A stretch of 64,000 nucleotides of DNA. Source: Sipunculus nudus. Taxonomy: Eukaryota > Annelida > Sipuncula > Golfingiida > Sipunculidae. The DNA lies in assembly GCA_026874595.1 (NCBI GenBank), contig CM049310.1, positions 49,629,558 to 49,693,557 on the forward strand, written 5' to 3'. The position numbers were made by a program, and so were the translations under genes. This document shows positions 12,930-24,600 of the stretch, in pieces (within the stretch, counting starts at the first letter, position 1; the number at the start of each line of letters is the position of its first letter). The notes under the pieces are model-generated. The model was not told where the DNA came from. It saw only the letters and a program-made list of their open reading frames with translations, and ran no database searches.

Positions 12930-13985
12930 CACTTTCTTTTGCGCGATAACTCAACAACAACATTCTTCAGCTTTCCCAAATTCACAGGGATGATTTGTAC
13001 ATATGAGGGCTCCAATCCTTTTGAATTACAGACTTGTCAGAATTTTAATATGGCCGCCACAGCCCTATTGCTGATTTTCTTTCACGCGCGATTACTCAAC
13101 AACAACAACATACTTCAGCTTTCCCACATTCACAGGGATGATTGGTACCTACAAGGGCTCCAGACCTATAGATTTACAGACCTGTCAGAATTCCAATATG
13201 GCTGCCACAGACCAGTCACTGATTTTCTTTTGTGCATGATATTTCAACAGCATCATACTTCAGCTTCCCAAATTCACAGGGATGATTGGTACATATGAGG
13301 GTTCCTGACCTTTTGAATTACACACCTGTCGGAATTCAAATATGGCCGCCACAGCCCAATCGCTGATTTTCTTTCGCATGCAATAACTCAACAACAACAT
13401 ACTAATCTTTCCCAAATTCACAAGGATGATTGGTACATATGAGGGTTCCAGACCTATTGAATTAAACACCTGTCGGGATTCCAAAAATGCCACCACAGCC
13501 CAATTGCTTATTTTCTTTCGCATGTGATAACCCAAATTCACAGGGGTAATTGGTGTCTATGAGGGCTCCAGACCTATTGAATTTCAGACCCACCAAAAAT
13601 TCAGTATGGCTGCCAGAGCACAATCAGAGTATTTTCTTTCAGCCGGATATCCCAAAGAGAATACGATGGATCTTTCTGAGATCCACAGGGATAATTGGTG
13701 AGGGCTTCATCCATGTCAAATTTCAAACCCGCAAAAAATTCAATATGGCTATCAGAGCACAATAGATGAATTCTTTTTTTTTCGTGCGTCATGTCATATC
13801 CCTTTGAGAATATGTTTCATCTTTCTGCAATTCATAGGGATGATTGGTGCCATGGAGGGCTCTGTCGCTATTAATTTTCAGACCCACCAAAAATTAAATA
13901 TGGCTGCCAGAGCACAATCGGAGATTTTCTTTCATGCAGAAAAACTACATTTTCTCGTTAAGGATGTTTGCCATATAGAGATTCT
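12930..13985. repeat. ~145-bp minisatellite, seven degenerate units
   Basis: The marker TTCACAGGGATGATTGG (or a close variant) falls at about 12981, 13129, 13273, 13417, 13537, 13682 and 13831, giving spacings near 145 bp with one short 120-bp unit. Each unit also has GACCTGTCxGAATTC, ATATGGCCGCCACAGC and GATTTTCTTTCxCGCG. Several open frames on both strands within this block are repeat shadows. A related sequence (CTTGTCAGAAGTCCAATATGGC) lies near 45827, so the unit belongs to a dispersed family. Confidence 0.88.
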
Positions 13986-13989
13986 TGCA

Positions 13990-16789
13990 AATCCCCTGTG
14001 CAGAAAAGCTGTGCTACTTTGTAAATTATCATCTTCCACACCTGAAACTATGACCCAACAAGTTTCACTTTGTACCTGTTCACTCTGCGCCGCCCTCTGA
14101 GGACCATCGTCTGAATACATCTAGTTTTTTATTCTCTTCCTATTTGCTGCCTATTTACTATAGTCTGGGACACTGGTGGTGAGTACACACCTAAACCATG
14201 GCTTGTTTTTGATGGACAGGTGGTGAACATTCATCCTTCTACTCATGTACAGGTATGCATACACAATATTAGCAACAATAAAAAAGTCCTTCACTGCTGT
14301 CTGTCTTAGCTCACATCTGATCCCTATAACATGGATTTACGACATCTTTTTTCAAATACTTAAGTGTTTTATGTACCTACACATGTATAATTTCACACCT
14401 GTAGACAAAATTGATAAATTGGAGATTTCATTTTCACACATTATGTATTGCTTGGCTCAGGGCTTGTGTTACCTGCACAGGCTTGAGCCACAGCACCTGG
14501 ATAAGGTATTTGACATCTGGAATTCTACCTGGACAGCTTAACAGTAAGGCCAGACAGTCAACACGCCAGGCTCTACCTACCTGGCCAGTAACGAGAATAA
14601 CAGATGTACAGAGCAGCATAAATATCACACAACTAATATAACAGTAATAACATAAGACAAGGAAAAGAGCCTATGTGCGTGATTGTCTTATGTGGTGTAA
14701 AAGTAGGAATTTGTTTGAAAGTTACATGAAATGAGAATGTTAGGTATGTAGGTTTAATGAATGACTTGGCCTTCAGCCCTTGGGTTCACTAGACCATGTA
14801 TAACATGTACAGCATGGTTCACAAAACTGCATAACACATATGTTATGTGTTAGTCTGCTCTGTACACAGCACTACACACAGTCATTTATCAATGGGCATT
14901 ATCCTTTTGATAAAGAAATTAACCCATCACATAAATATATAAACTAAATGTTTTTTAAGCTCAGCTGAATGTAATTCAACAGTTTGAATTAGAAGCTTAA
15001 TTCCAAGGAATTCCAGTTGAATTTTTACTGAAATTAGTTCAGTGTGACCTACTTTCTGCAAACTTTTGGCAATAACATGATTTTGAGCACTCTGAAAATC
15101 ATTCTCTACAGTGTTCAAGTTTGACTAGCAGATAATTACTATAACTTTAAGATAATAAAATTGAAATAATATGCCACTCATCTAAATCTGTCAGAATACA
15201 GAGTTTAAACAAAATAGGTCTAAAATAATGTCAGAAACTCTTGCTAAATTTCACTACAATTATTCCATTTTGAGTAAACTTTCAAACATCTACTGATATA
15301 TCAATAATGAATGCATGGACTGCCTGTATGTCAAATTCGGCTGAGTATTATGGCCCATGGGCCAATTGTTATGGACACAATGAGCTATCTATTAATTACA
15401 GGCTTTAATAACCTCACGGGGGAAGAGGGATTGTTGCAGACCTGTATCTGGTGGGGGGGGGGGGGGGGGCGGTATCCTAGCCTGCACTAGGACTGATGAG
15501 ATTTTATTGATCAGTACTTACAAGAAGAGTGATATGATTTTCACTGGCTCTGACAAGAATTAATACAAATATCAATGACTGTGACAAGAAAGAACTGGTA
15601 GGATTATTTATGACTCAGTTAATAAAGACTTAATAGTTAATAAGAATGTGACATTACAGTTTCAAGAATCATGAGGATTTTTATGGTCATTTTGTCTTAT
15701 CAAAACAACGTGGTGCTCTCTCTTATTATTGTATCCCTAGACAAAGTCGGTGGATACTACGGAATTAGCATGGTCCCCCCGCTGATGCAGAAAAATCTTG
15801 TATGTGAGATAACCAAAAATATTTCATGGATCTTTATCAATCATTACAGGTATGGGTGATAGGACATAATCTATTTGTAAATGAGATCATGACCATCTTA
15901 TGAAGAATGGCCTTGACCTTGAATAGTCTTGTCTCAAACCTTCATAAAGGACATGCCTGAAGATCAAGAAACTCTTGGGTAGATAAACCATGCCTCATTG
16001 ACAGGAGTGTCTTCATAAACCTGGCCTTAGATGGAAAGTATAATGGCTGATATTGCCTCCTAACAGAGATGTTACCCAGGGCAGTGTTATAGTGCAGATA
16101 GGAATTTGTCAGTGCAAACACTGAATGCTTGCAATGTTATATAGATGAGGTATAGGGTTTCCTGTTCATGTTTAAATGGAACCTGCTCAGAAACCAATAT
16201 GGTTCATGCATTTACATACGGTATATACATCCCTGATATATAGGTTAAACAAATCATTATCCTAATCTCTTATGCAAGTCTCTAATGCAAGGGCTGAAAG
16301 GGCTACTCAAATACTCAAGTTCAGGTACCAAGTACTCAGATCTAAAATTTAGGCTCTAGTAATTTTGTGTGTACATGTAAACCTGAATCTGTCCATATAT
16401 AATAATTATTATACAGCATATATATACTAAACATGTGCTAGTAAATTTACCCATCATATTCATATAAATATACAGGACTTTGATTTATGATTTATAAATA
16501 TGTTCTGCAGTGGATTTCCACTCTCTTTACGCTTACTTCTTATGGCATGATTGTTTTAAAATATGTCACCAAGTCAAATTTATACATATTTTGCAGCTGA
16601 AAACAGTGTTGTCATGACATAACATCCTTCCAGGTTCATAGGCAGCATTTTACAGAGATAATTGTGCTTAGTCACATAACACCTCTCCAGAAGTGCTAAC
16701 TTATTAGATATGCTTCCCTATATGCAATGTATTCATACCGGCTACATCATACACTGGTGAAGTAAATGTTAAACTCAAAGTATATGATA
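13990..16789. other. non-coding sequence with repeat scraps
   Basis: A 17-bp G run is at 15453-15469. A short piece near 15337-15372 (GGCTGAGTATTATGGCCCAT) resembles the right end of the AGCTCAGCTGAC element family. A fragment at 15727-15925 (CCCTAGACAAAGTCGGTGG, later GGCCTTGACCTTGAATAG) is a truncated copy of the element at 59388-60356. No exon is supported. Confidence 0.55.
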
Positions 16790-16797
16790 ATATTATC

Positions 16798-17402
16798 TAA
16801 TGGTGGGCCGATCATTGAGTTTTATCGAAAGGTAGTTGGTTTGCTGCAACTTTCAAGCACTTGATTACCAAAGGCAACTATCGATTACATCATAATCATG
16901 ATAATAATTCTTTTTTCCCAAATAACTTCCATATGTAACTGAGTATAACACGAGAGATGCGAGAACGGAGGATGTAATAAACCTCTGTGAACTGGCAGGG
17001 AGCTTCAGAATTAGCGGGGAGTTTTGTAACGAGATGTACATTGCACAATATGGGCGGTATGGCGTTAAAATGCTCCATAAATTCTCCAGATCTATGCAGC
17101 AAGTAGATGTCCTGGATTTTGGTTTAATTCTTGATTATTATAAATAATTTAAATGAAACTTTTAAAAGCATATTTTACTAATAATAGAAAAATATAAAAA
17201 AGGCAAAAACTTCTTTGCTTAAGGTAGAATTACTAAGACACACGGGCTTTGTTCAGAAATTACAGTTTTACAGAAAACTGCATGTTTCTTTATATTTGCT
17301 TATATTAATATATTAATGCTTATATTTGATTATTAATCGATCATCGATCGGTTTGCTCAAACTGATGATCAATTATGAAAAAGGAACCGACTCCCACCAC
17401 TA
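16798..17402. mobile_element. non-autonomous hAT-like element, family B copy 2 (605 bp, inverted)
   Basis: The left end TAATGGTGGGCCGATCATTG and the right end ACCGACTCCCACCACTA match the ends of the element at 11382-12282 in opposite orientation. A perfect 8-bp target duplication ATATTATC lies at 16790-16797 and 17403-17410. The interior contains GATGCGAGAACGGAGGA, the complement of the segment in copy 1. The 68-codon minus-strand frame at 16896-17102 lies in the shared part but shows no domain that I can name. Confidence 0.9.
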
Positions 17403-17649
17403 ATATTATCTTCAGTCAGATGTGTACCAGTCATTAGTGAATATTAGCTCTGAGTGCAAACTTGCTTCAATGAAAAAAAAAGTTGAAAGTTAGAATGCGT
17501 AAGATTGATGTCTCTTGGTGTGAAAGCATGAAACAAGGGATGACTGGTGAGTCTCATGCTCCTGTCATCAGACTTGGCATGTGTGCCACTTTCACTTTAT
17601 TAATATTCTCAGTATTACATTACAGATAAAACAAGAAATCTGCGTTCTA

Positions 17650-17920
17650 ATAACAAGCCTTCAACGTTCACTTATTCAGGCCATATTCCCAGCTTCATTT
17701 GTGCATAAGTGACTGTACATTTGTGATTATTCTTGGATGACATTCCTGGATCCGGATCATGTGCAGGATCCACACCAATGTCGCATTGATTCTTCATTGG
17801 CCCATTCCCAAAGAGCCCTGGAAATTTGATGAGATCTGTTCATGATTGCATGAGTTAGGTTGTAAACCAACACAAAAATACACACAAACAGGAATGAACA
17901 CCTACCCTCATGGCTGAAAC
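17650..17920 (+). repeat. dispersed repeat, copy 1 (partner at 30955-31220)
   Basis: GTTCACTTATTCAGGCCATA, CCTGGATCCGGATCATG, GATTCTTCATTGGCCCATT and TTCATGATTGCATGAG recur in the same order and spacing near 30990-31190. Both copies are in the same orientation. No coding capacity or clear termini are visible. Confidence 0.75.
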
Positions 17921-18339
17921 AAATATCTGTGTTAATTAAAAATATTTTTTTTTTATATTAGAAAAAAACCTGTTTATATGAGGTCTCCAGCTTGTGATGG
18001 ATACACTAGCTGTCAACAGGCACTTACACCATGGCAGGTATATAATAAGCTTTGAGTATTGTGGCAATAAGTCTGTAACCGTTGCTGCATATGGCATTCA
18101 CATATGATCCAGCTAGATGTCCCAGTATCCTGTATACAGTCTCATTTATGATTTAAAAACCAGAAGCCAGCCCTGGGTACTAGGCATCAAATGTCAGCTG
18201 AAACTTCAAAGTCCCTTTGTCATATGTGTACATATGACACGTTTAATATACTTTCTGCCTTAGGATTATTTCACTCTCTTATGACAGAGACTGACATAGA
18301 TCCTTTATTTGCCAAAATTCACCCTTGATATTTTTGTCA

Positions 18340-18515
18340 ATTTGTTTGTGTTCACCAGGAATGGTCTGAAACCAGGAAGGGGGGCAGAGGTTTTCCTGCC
18401 CTTACATATACACACTGTTCCTAAATTTATGACAAGTTACAGGGACTGAATTTAGTGACACATTTTGCAGGCCATGCTCATGAAAGGTCCTACTGGAGCA
18501 CCATCGTTTCTCAAA
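18340..18515 (+). repeat. 175-bp duplicated segment, copy 1
   Basis: The sequence from GTTTGTGTTCACCAGGAATG to GAGCACCATCGTTTCTCA is repeated at about 19104-19274 with few changes, about 760 bp downstream in the same orientation. Confidence 0.85.
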
Positions 18516-18889
18516 TAATAATGCAGTGTGCTTCTTTGATTAAAGCAACCAAAAAATCAGAATATCAGGATTTATTCATAATATAATAATGTTTCTGAGG
18601 TTAATTATGATAGAATTACATTATTAAGCTGTACATTTTAAGGGGGACTATTCATCAAGGGGAAAATTTCTGGAAACTCACCACTCACTGAAAACAATCA
18701 GGTTCACACCTGAACATGGAAGCAAGCACCCAGGGGTCTGTTGAACATTGTAATTGAGGTCTCTGAGATGTGGCTGGTGATAGTAATGATTATGAGCACA
18801 TTACTGCAGCTAAGCAGGGTTGCAAAAGGAATGAATCAGAATGTTTGCAGGCCTAAAAGTCCTGAAGGACTAAAATATTCCCTGTATTT

Positions 18890-19775
18890 TTATACGCCTG
18901 TCTTATGGTATACCAACTGTCTGTCCGTTAACTTTTAGTGTCTTTGGTTATAACTTACCATGGCATCAATTGATTTTTGCGAAACTCACTACATCTACTT
19001 CCTAACAGATTATCTCGCCCAAGTTCGATTATGGGCAGCATCCATGAATATTTAATAAGGTTATGGGGCACTCCGCTACTTTGTGGTGATATTTTTTTTA
19101 ATTTGTTTGTGTTCACCAGGAATGGTCTGAACCAGGAAGGGGGGCAGAGGTTTTCCTGCCCTTACATATACACACTATTCCTGAATTTATGACAGTTTCA
19201 GGGACTGAATCTAGTGACATATTTTGCAGGCCATGCTCATGAAAGGTCCTACTGAAGCACCATCATTTCTCATTTCCAAGTTCGATTATGGGCAGCATCC
19301 ATGAATATTTAATAAGGTTATGGGTCACTCCGCTACTTTGTGGTGTCACCGTGATAACTTAGGCAGAATATGAGGGATTTTGATAAAACTTATCAGAATT
19401 GTTAATCAATAAAATATCTCGCTTAAGTTCGAATTCCAGCAAATTCTATGCATATTTAATGAGGTCAGAGGTCACCAAACTTTGGTGGCACCTTGGTGAC
19501 TTACCAAAAATCTTATGGATTTTCATGAAACCCATTATACATATTTACCAATAGACTTTCACACCTGATTTACATTCCATCAAAATTCATGCATATTTAA
19601 TGTGGTCAGAGGTCACCAAACTTTGGAGGCACCTTGGTGACTTACAAAAATTCTATGGATTTACATGAAACTCATACATATTTACCAGTGGACTTTCCCA
19701 CCTGATTAATATTCTCATCAAAATTCACACATTTATTGAGGTCAGAGGTCACCAGATACAGGAAGGGTGGATTAT
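18890..19775 (+). repeat. tandemly structured repeat element with embedded 175-bp duplication
   Basis: An 80-bp segment (AAGTTCGATTATGGGCAGCA onward) occurs at 19020-19090 and 19280-19345. The 175-bp duplicate of 18340-18515 lies between the two. Further on, GGTCAGAGGTCACCA recurs at about 19464, 19605 and 19740, and CACCTTGGTGACTTAC at 19489 and 19630, giving a ~140-bp unit. The structure looks like a common element with internal tandem units that was later rearranged. Confidence 0.75.
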
Positions 19776-20883
19776 GCATGTTTGTGGTGCTCTTGTTGTG
19801 TAAGCTAGACCCCTAGTCAGTGCTCCTCACTCAAAGTACTACTTGTCTTTATAGTACTATGTTCATATCAATAATGCACCCCATGACCCCAAAAGCCATG
19901 ACATACACTTAATATTATTCCAATATAAGTACTGTGTCACCACCCTTCTGGCACAGAGATGGTCAAAATTTTATTTATACCAGCTTTATTCATCTTCATA
20001 CTGCACCACAAGCTATATCATTCTAACTAAAACAAATCATTGACCCTTCCCTATGTTTATGGTACATCTTGCACCAGTTCTTAAAACATGCCCCCTACCC
20101 CCTAACTGGATTGTTTACTTCCTGTATGTACTTTGTGTATATTCTACCCCAGGGTATTACTTCCTGTGTTAACAGGTACACTCAGTATAATTTGTATACA
20201 AAACAGTTGCTGATTTGCATGAGTAATGAGTTAAAGTTGGTCCGTTAAAATCCTGCTCATAAATAAGAGCTTTCTCCAGGGCATGTTCTGCAGGTGCAAA
20301 CCAATTTGTGTGATGACATTAGTGTGAGTAAAGGTTGATATACATGTATACATATATATGCCTAGGTAAACTGGTACTTTGTTCAGAATATACGGATGAA
20401 GCCCAAGCACGTAGATGTTGTACTCAGGTAGTACAGGTTGCACAGTATTGTGAGTCCTTGTCAGATGCAATCCACAGGAGATATAGAACTAGAAAGTAGC
20501 AGAGGTCTGGGCCACTCTGGTATGCGATATCCAGTGTCTGTGGTTGTAACAGATTACTGATCATGGCATGGTTGTTTACAGCATGTGTATTCGGAGGATC
20601 GGGTATGAGAGACACATCTCCAGGGGGCTTCAGAGGAAAGGTTGGTGACGGGGTCAGATATGATAAGGGATACTTCCTTGGGTTTGATACCAGGATGTGT
20701 TAACCTGATCACAAGGACAGTAAAGTTGTAAACAGGAAATAGTGCAAAAATAGTTTTTCAGGCATTATGCTACAGGACAAAGTGTACATCAAAGATATTT
20801 GTATGTGTGTGATTTTATACTCATATATATTATGCATGTGTCCTTTAATAAGTGTGTGTGTGACTGTCTTATGTTTGTGTATT
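19776..20883. other. non-coding sequence
   Basis: No repeat with recognisable ends and no supported exon was found in this stretch. Confidence 0.5.
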
Positions 20884-21609
20884 TGTCAGAGATGAGATTG
20901 AAATCCAGGCAGATTTTAAATTCCCCTAGACGAGATAGCGATTGTGATCTCGCCTAGGCAGTATTGCGATTGTGATCTCGGCTAGACAGATTTTAAACTC
21001 GCCTAGTTGGATCACAATCGCAATCTCGCCTAGGCAAGATTAAAATCCATCATGGAGCAAGCCTTATTTTAATCTCACCTAGGCGAGTTTAAAATCTGTC
21101 TGATGTCATAGGGTTGAGTTTAAAATCTGCCTGATATTACTTAGGCCACTTTAAAATCTGCCTAGGTTTGATTTAAATAGTTATCTGATCTAATTTCCTA
21201 ATATATTAAGCATTGTAATTGACATATGAAAGATGTTTTCAGTCAGATTTTCAATATTTTAACATTGAATGGTTATATATAGTTAACAGGTAATATATTT
21301 ATTAATATTTACAGAATATTATAGTATTAATGTAATAATTATTCATGTAATAATTAATATTAATTTTGGAAATAGAATTATGAAATAGATATTTGACTAT
21401 TACTTGCACCTTTGATGTGTTTCATGTGGTCTACAGCATCCATATCATATCAATTATTTGCTAAACAATAATTAATCTTTATTTTTTTCCCAGTTTTCTT
21501 AACAACCTTGCGGTTGTAAATATCACTTATAATTTTTACAAAAAGATCACAATCGCAATCTCGTCTAGGCGAATTTGAAATCCGTCTGGATTTCAATCTC
21601 GCTCTGACA
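20884..21609. mobile_element. 726-bp element with ~66-bp terminal inverted repeats and CCTAGG-rich arm
   Basis: The left arm starts TGTCAGAGATGAGATTGAAA (20884-20949) and its inverted partner ends TTTCAATCTCGCTCTGACA (21545-21609). Over about 66 bp they differ at roughly seven positions. Within 20940-21130 further direct and inverted copies of GCGATTGTGATCTCG, CGCCTAGGC and TTTTAAAATC-like words occur, so the left arm can fold on itself. The centre is very AT-rich and has no reading frame. The flanking TATT on both sides is a possible 4-bp target duplication. The class of transposon is not clear to me. Confidence 0.8.
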
Positions 21610-24600
21610 TATTCATGTATGCTATATATATGATATATAATACTTAATACATGATAGGGTTTTCAGTATTTTATGATTATTTGGGTTGTCAGCATGTTTT
21701 AATATATGATATGGCGTTTGATATTGGTATTTTCATGTGCAGTATATGTATCTCATATGATAGAGGGATGCTGGTTATCAAATGACTTAATTTGGATAAA
21801 TCATGTTTTTGGTAATCAGTTATGGCAAAGGATCTATAGAAAAATGATAAACATAAAATAACTGTATGATTAAACATCTTAAAACCTGGTAAGTGACATA
21901 ATGAATGTTCAATGTTATATAACAATATATAACAATACCCTCCAAAAATATATTGTAACTAACAGAAATATAAATCAGATTTGACACTTTCAAGAATTCC
22001 TTCTGTAATATTGTATGTGTAGCATTAGAAATAATAGTATTACTAACATTGACATCGTTATTTTCTTTGATTTTGAATCTGGTAAAAGATTTTTTTAAGT
22101 GTAACTCTTTTAAGGAGGATACTCTGTTTTAGCTATTACCCCCCCCCCCCCTCGAACACCTTAATGAAAATAGTTAAATTTTGCACCTTGTTAAACCTGC
22201 TTGTCTCGTACAATTTTATGTGGTGAAGTGTTTTGTCCATCCTTCTGTCTCTGGCTTAACAAGATATACAGCATTATAAAATTATTATAACTATTTAACT
22301 ACCTGTATATCATAGCATTCCACAGCTATAGGTTACCATATGGCACATGCATGATAATACTACCTTTATTTAATTCAGAGCATGATAAAAGTGGATCCAC
22401 TTTCCTGAAAAACAGTTCATATTAGTGTCATTAATATAATAACATTGCATGGTGTAAGGCTTCATTTTAAAATGCTGCATTCTCTCTCATATATAGAGCA
22501 TTTTACCAATGTTTAAATGCATTATTACTGGGAATCTCACACTAAAATGCATGTATTTAGAAATATAGATGTATGCTTCAATCTTTGAATTCACGAATTT
22601 ACATTGCATGGTGTGAATTATTTTCAGCCCCCTATCTAACTGTACATGGGCATATAATCACTGCCCGATGTCGTGGACGGGTACTCGCAGCAACTCGACT
22701 TGGTACATCACGCCAAGGGCAAGTAACATGTAACCTCATGCACCTCGATAATTTCAGTGTTGTATGGTACCCAGTTCATCACAATACACTGCCTGTGGTA
22801 GAGTCATTTAAAGCTCATTAATTTTTGGCACCTCTACAGCGGTTCAACGTAAAGAAAAAAAAACTGTTTTAGTCACATGATTATGCTCCTTTAGAAGCAG
22901 TGACAATACATTTGTTCAGTAAATCATTCCATTTAACCACTGCCTGCAATAGCTGGGTTTGCTGAGGATAGCCACCAGGGAAATGACACAGGGCCAAGTA
23001 TGTTCATGACCAGTGAGAGCATATTTGGTCAGACCCATGATACCTAACTCTTATTGGTCCAGAACGCTCCTTGGCCCTGTTTTAACTTCCCAGTGGTGGT
23101 ATATGATGTACTCTGCTGCTGGAAGCAGTTGTTAAGCAGAAGGAGTTATAGAATGAATAACAAACACCATAAAATGGATGTAATGTTATAAGCTTGGGAA
23201 TATTTTGTATGTAATAGGTTTTGTTTGATAATTTTTTTTTCCATCACATTATAGGGTTTCTCAATTTACAACAAAAAAGTAATAATTGAAATATATCAAC
23301 TAATTTTTCAAAAATAAATCCTGAGTAGCACCATACATCCAGTGAAAACCAGATTTTCATAGACTTACATGGGAGAAGGAAGCAATGATATATATCTTTA
23401 TGGCTTACTTTTGTATTATTCATTACAAGCTATGTATCAATCATATTACTATCTTTATTCTACCTCAGTCAGGGATGAGAGGTATCATGTTTTATCTTTA
23501 GTTATTTGGTTTGTCTGTAAGCATATTTGGGCTAAAATACTTAATATAATTTTTAAAATTTTATGAGAGGTTAAGATAACCTGATTAAAATTTTAATATT
23601 TCTTTTGCATTTAATTTTAGAGTATTCTGAATTTGTGTAAAAGGAAATTGTTGGAAATGTTAAAAAACATCTGGTTGATGGTGTACACAGAAACTACCTA
23701 TATGATAATTTAATCAGTATATAATACAGCAGTTGTGATGAGCTGGGTACTGTGTGATGATTGGTGCTTATTATTAATTTGGTGTATCAGGGCCTTGCAG
23801 GTGTCTCCCCCTGGTGGACAATGCAGGCGGTGTTGTTGCCCACTGTTACTTCTTAATCAATCATACTGCCACAACTCTTTTGCTTGTGCTGTGCCAAAAA
23901 TGCAGTGTTATCAGTGGAACTGCACACTTTTATCTGTCATTTTCTATTATTTGTGGAAATGATAGTCGATAACATTGCATGAGAGTGAAAGTGTTGCACT
24001 GTCATGGTATGATAATTTTCACAATATTTAATTAAATCATTTCATTTTCACACTTTGTTCTACAACATGCTGGATTCTCTATGGCATCACAGCTTACACT
24101 GGTTTTGCTGTCTGTGTTGTGCTGTTAATGTGAAATGTTTATAATTTTATTTTTCAATTGATAATTCTTTAGTTAACTTAAAAATATCACAACAATCAAA
24201 TAGCCTGTGCAATGTGAATTCAGAGGTCAAGATTTGTTAAATAGTTGTTACATGCTTAAAGTTTCAGAGGTAGTTGTTAGACATGTAAAACAAAATAAAT
24301 AAAAAAAAATTACAATTTATTTTGGATCCATCAGATGAAGGATTGATCAAGCATTGTTTTGAGCTGATGAGACACAGTGGCATCTGAGGCCCTTATATTG
24401 TAATTGTACTTATATGGTAGATTATTTACTGGTGTTCTTAATCGTTTTCACAAATTTAAATTAATATTTATAATTCCACTGTTTAGTTTGGGAAATACTA
24501 GGAAAATATTAAATAGATATATAGTTTGAAAATGATATGTTTAATTTTTTTACTCCTTAAAAGTTACCATGATGTACATGTATTTTTTTCCTTAATACAA

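Noticed and set aside
12939-14100. Several overlapping frames of 60-119 codons on both strands
   Set aside because: Shadows of the 145-bp minisatellite. The peptides repeat with the DNA period.
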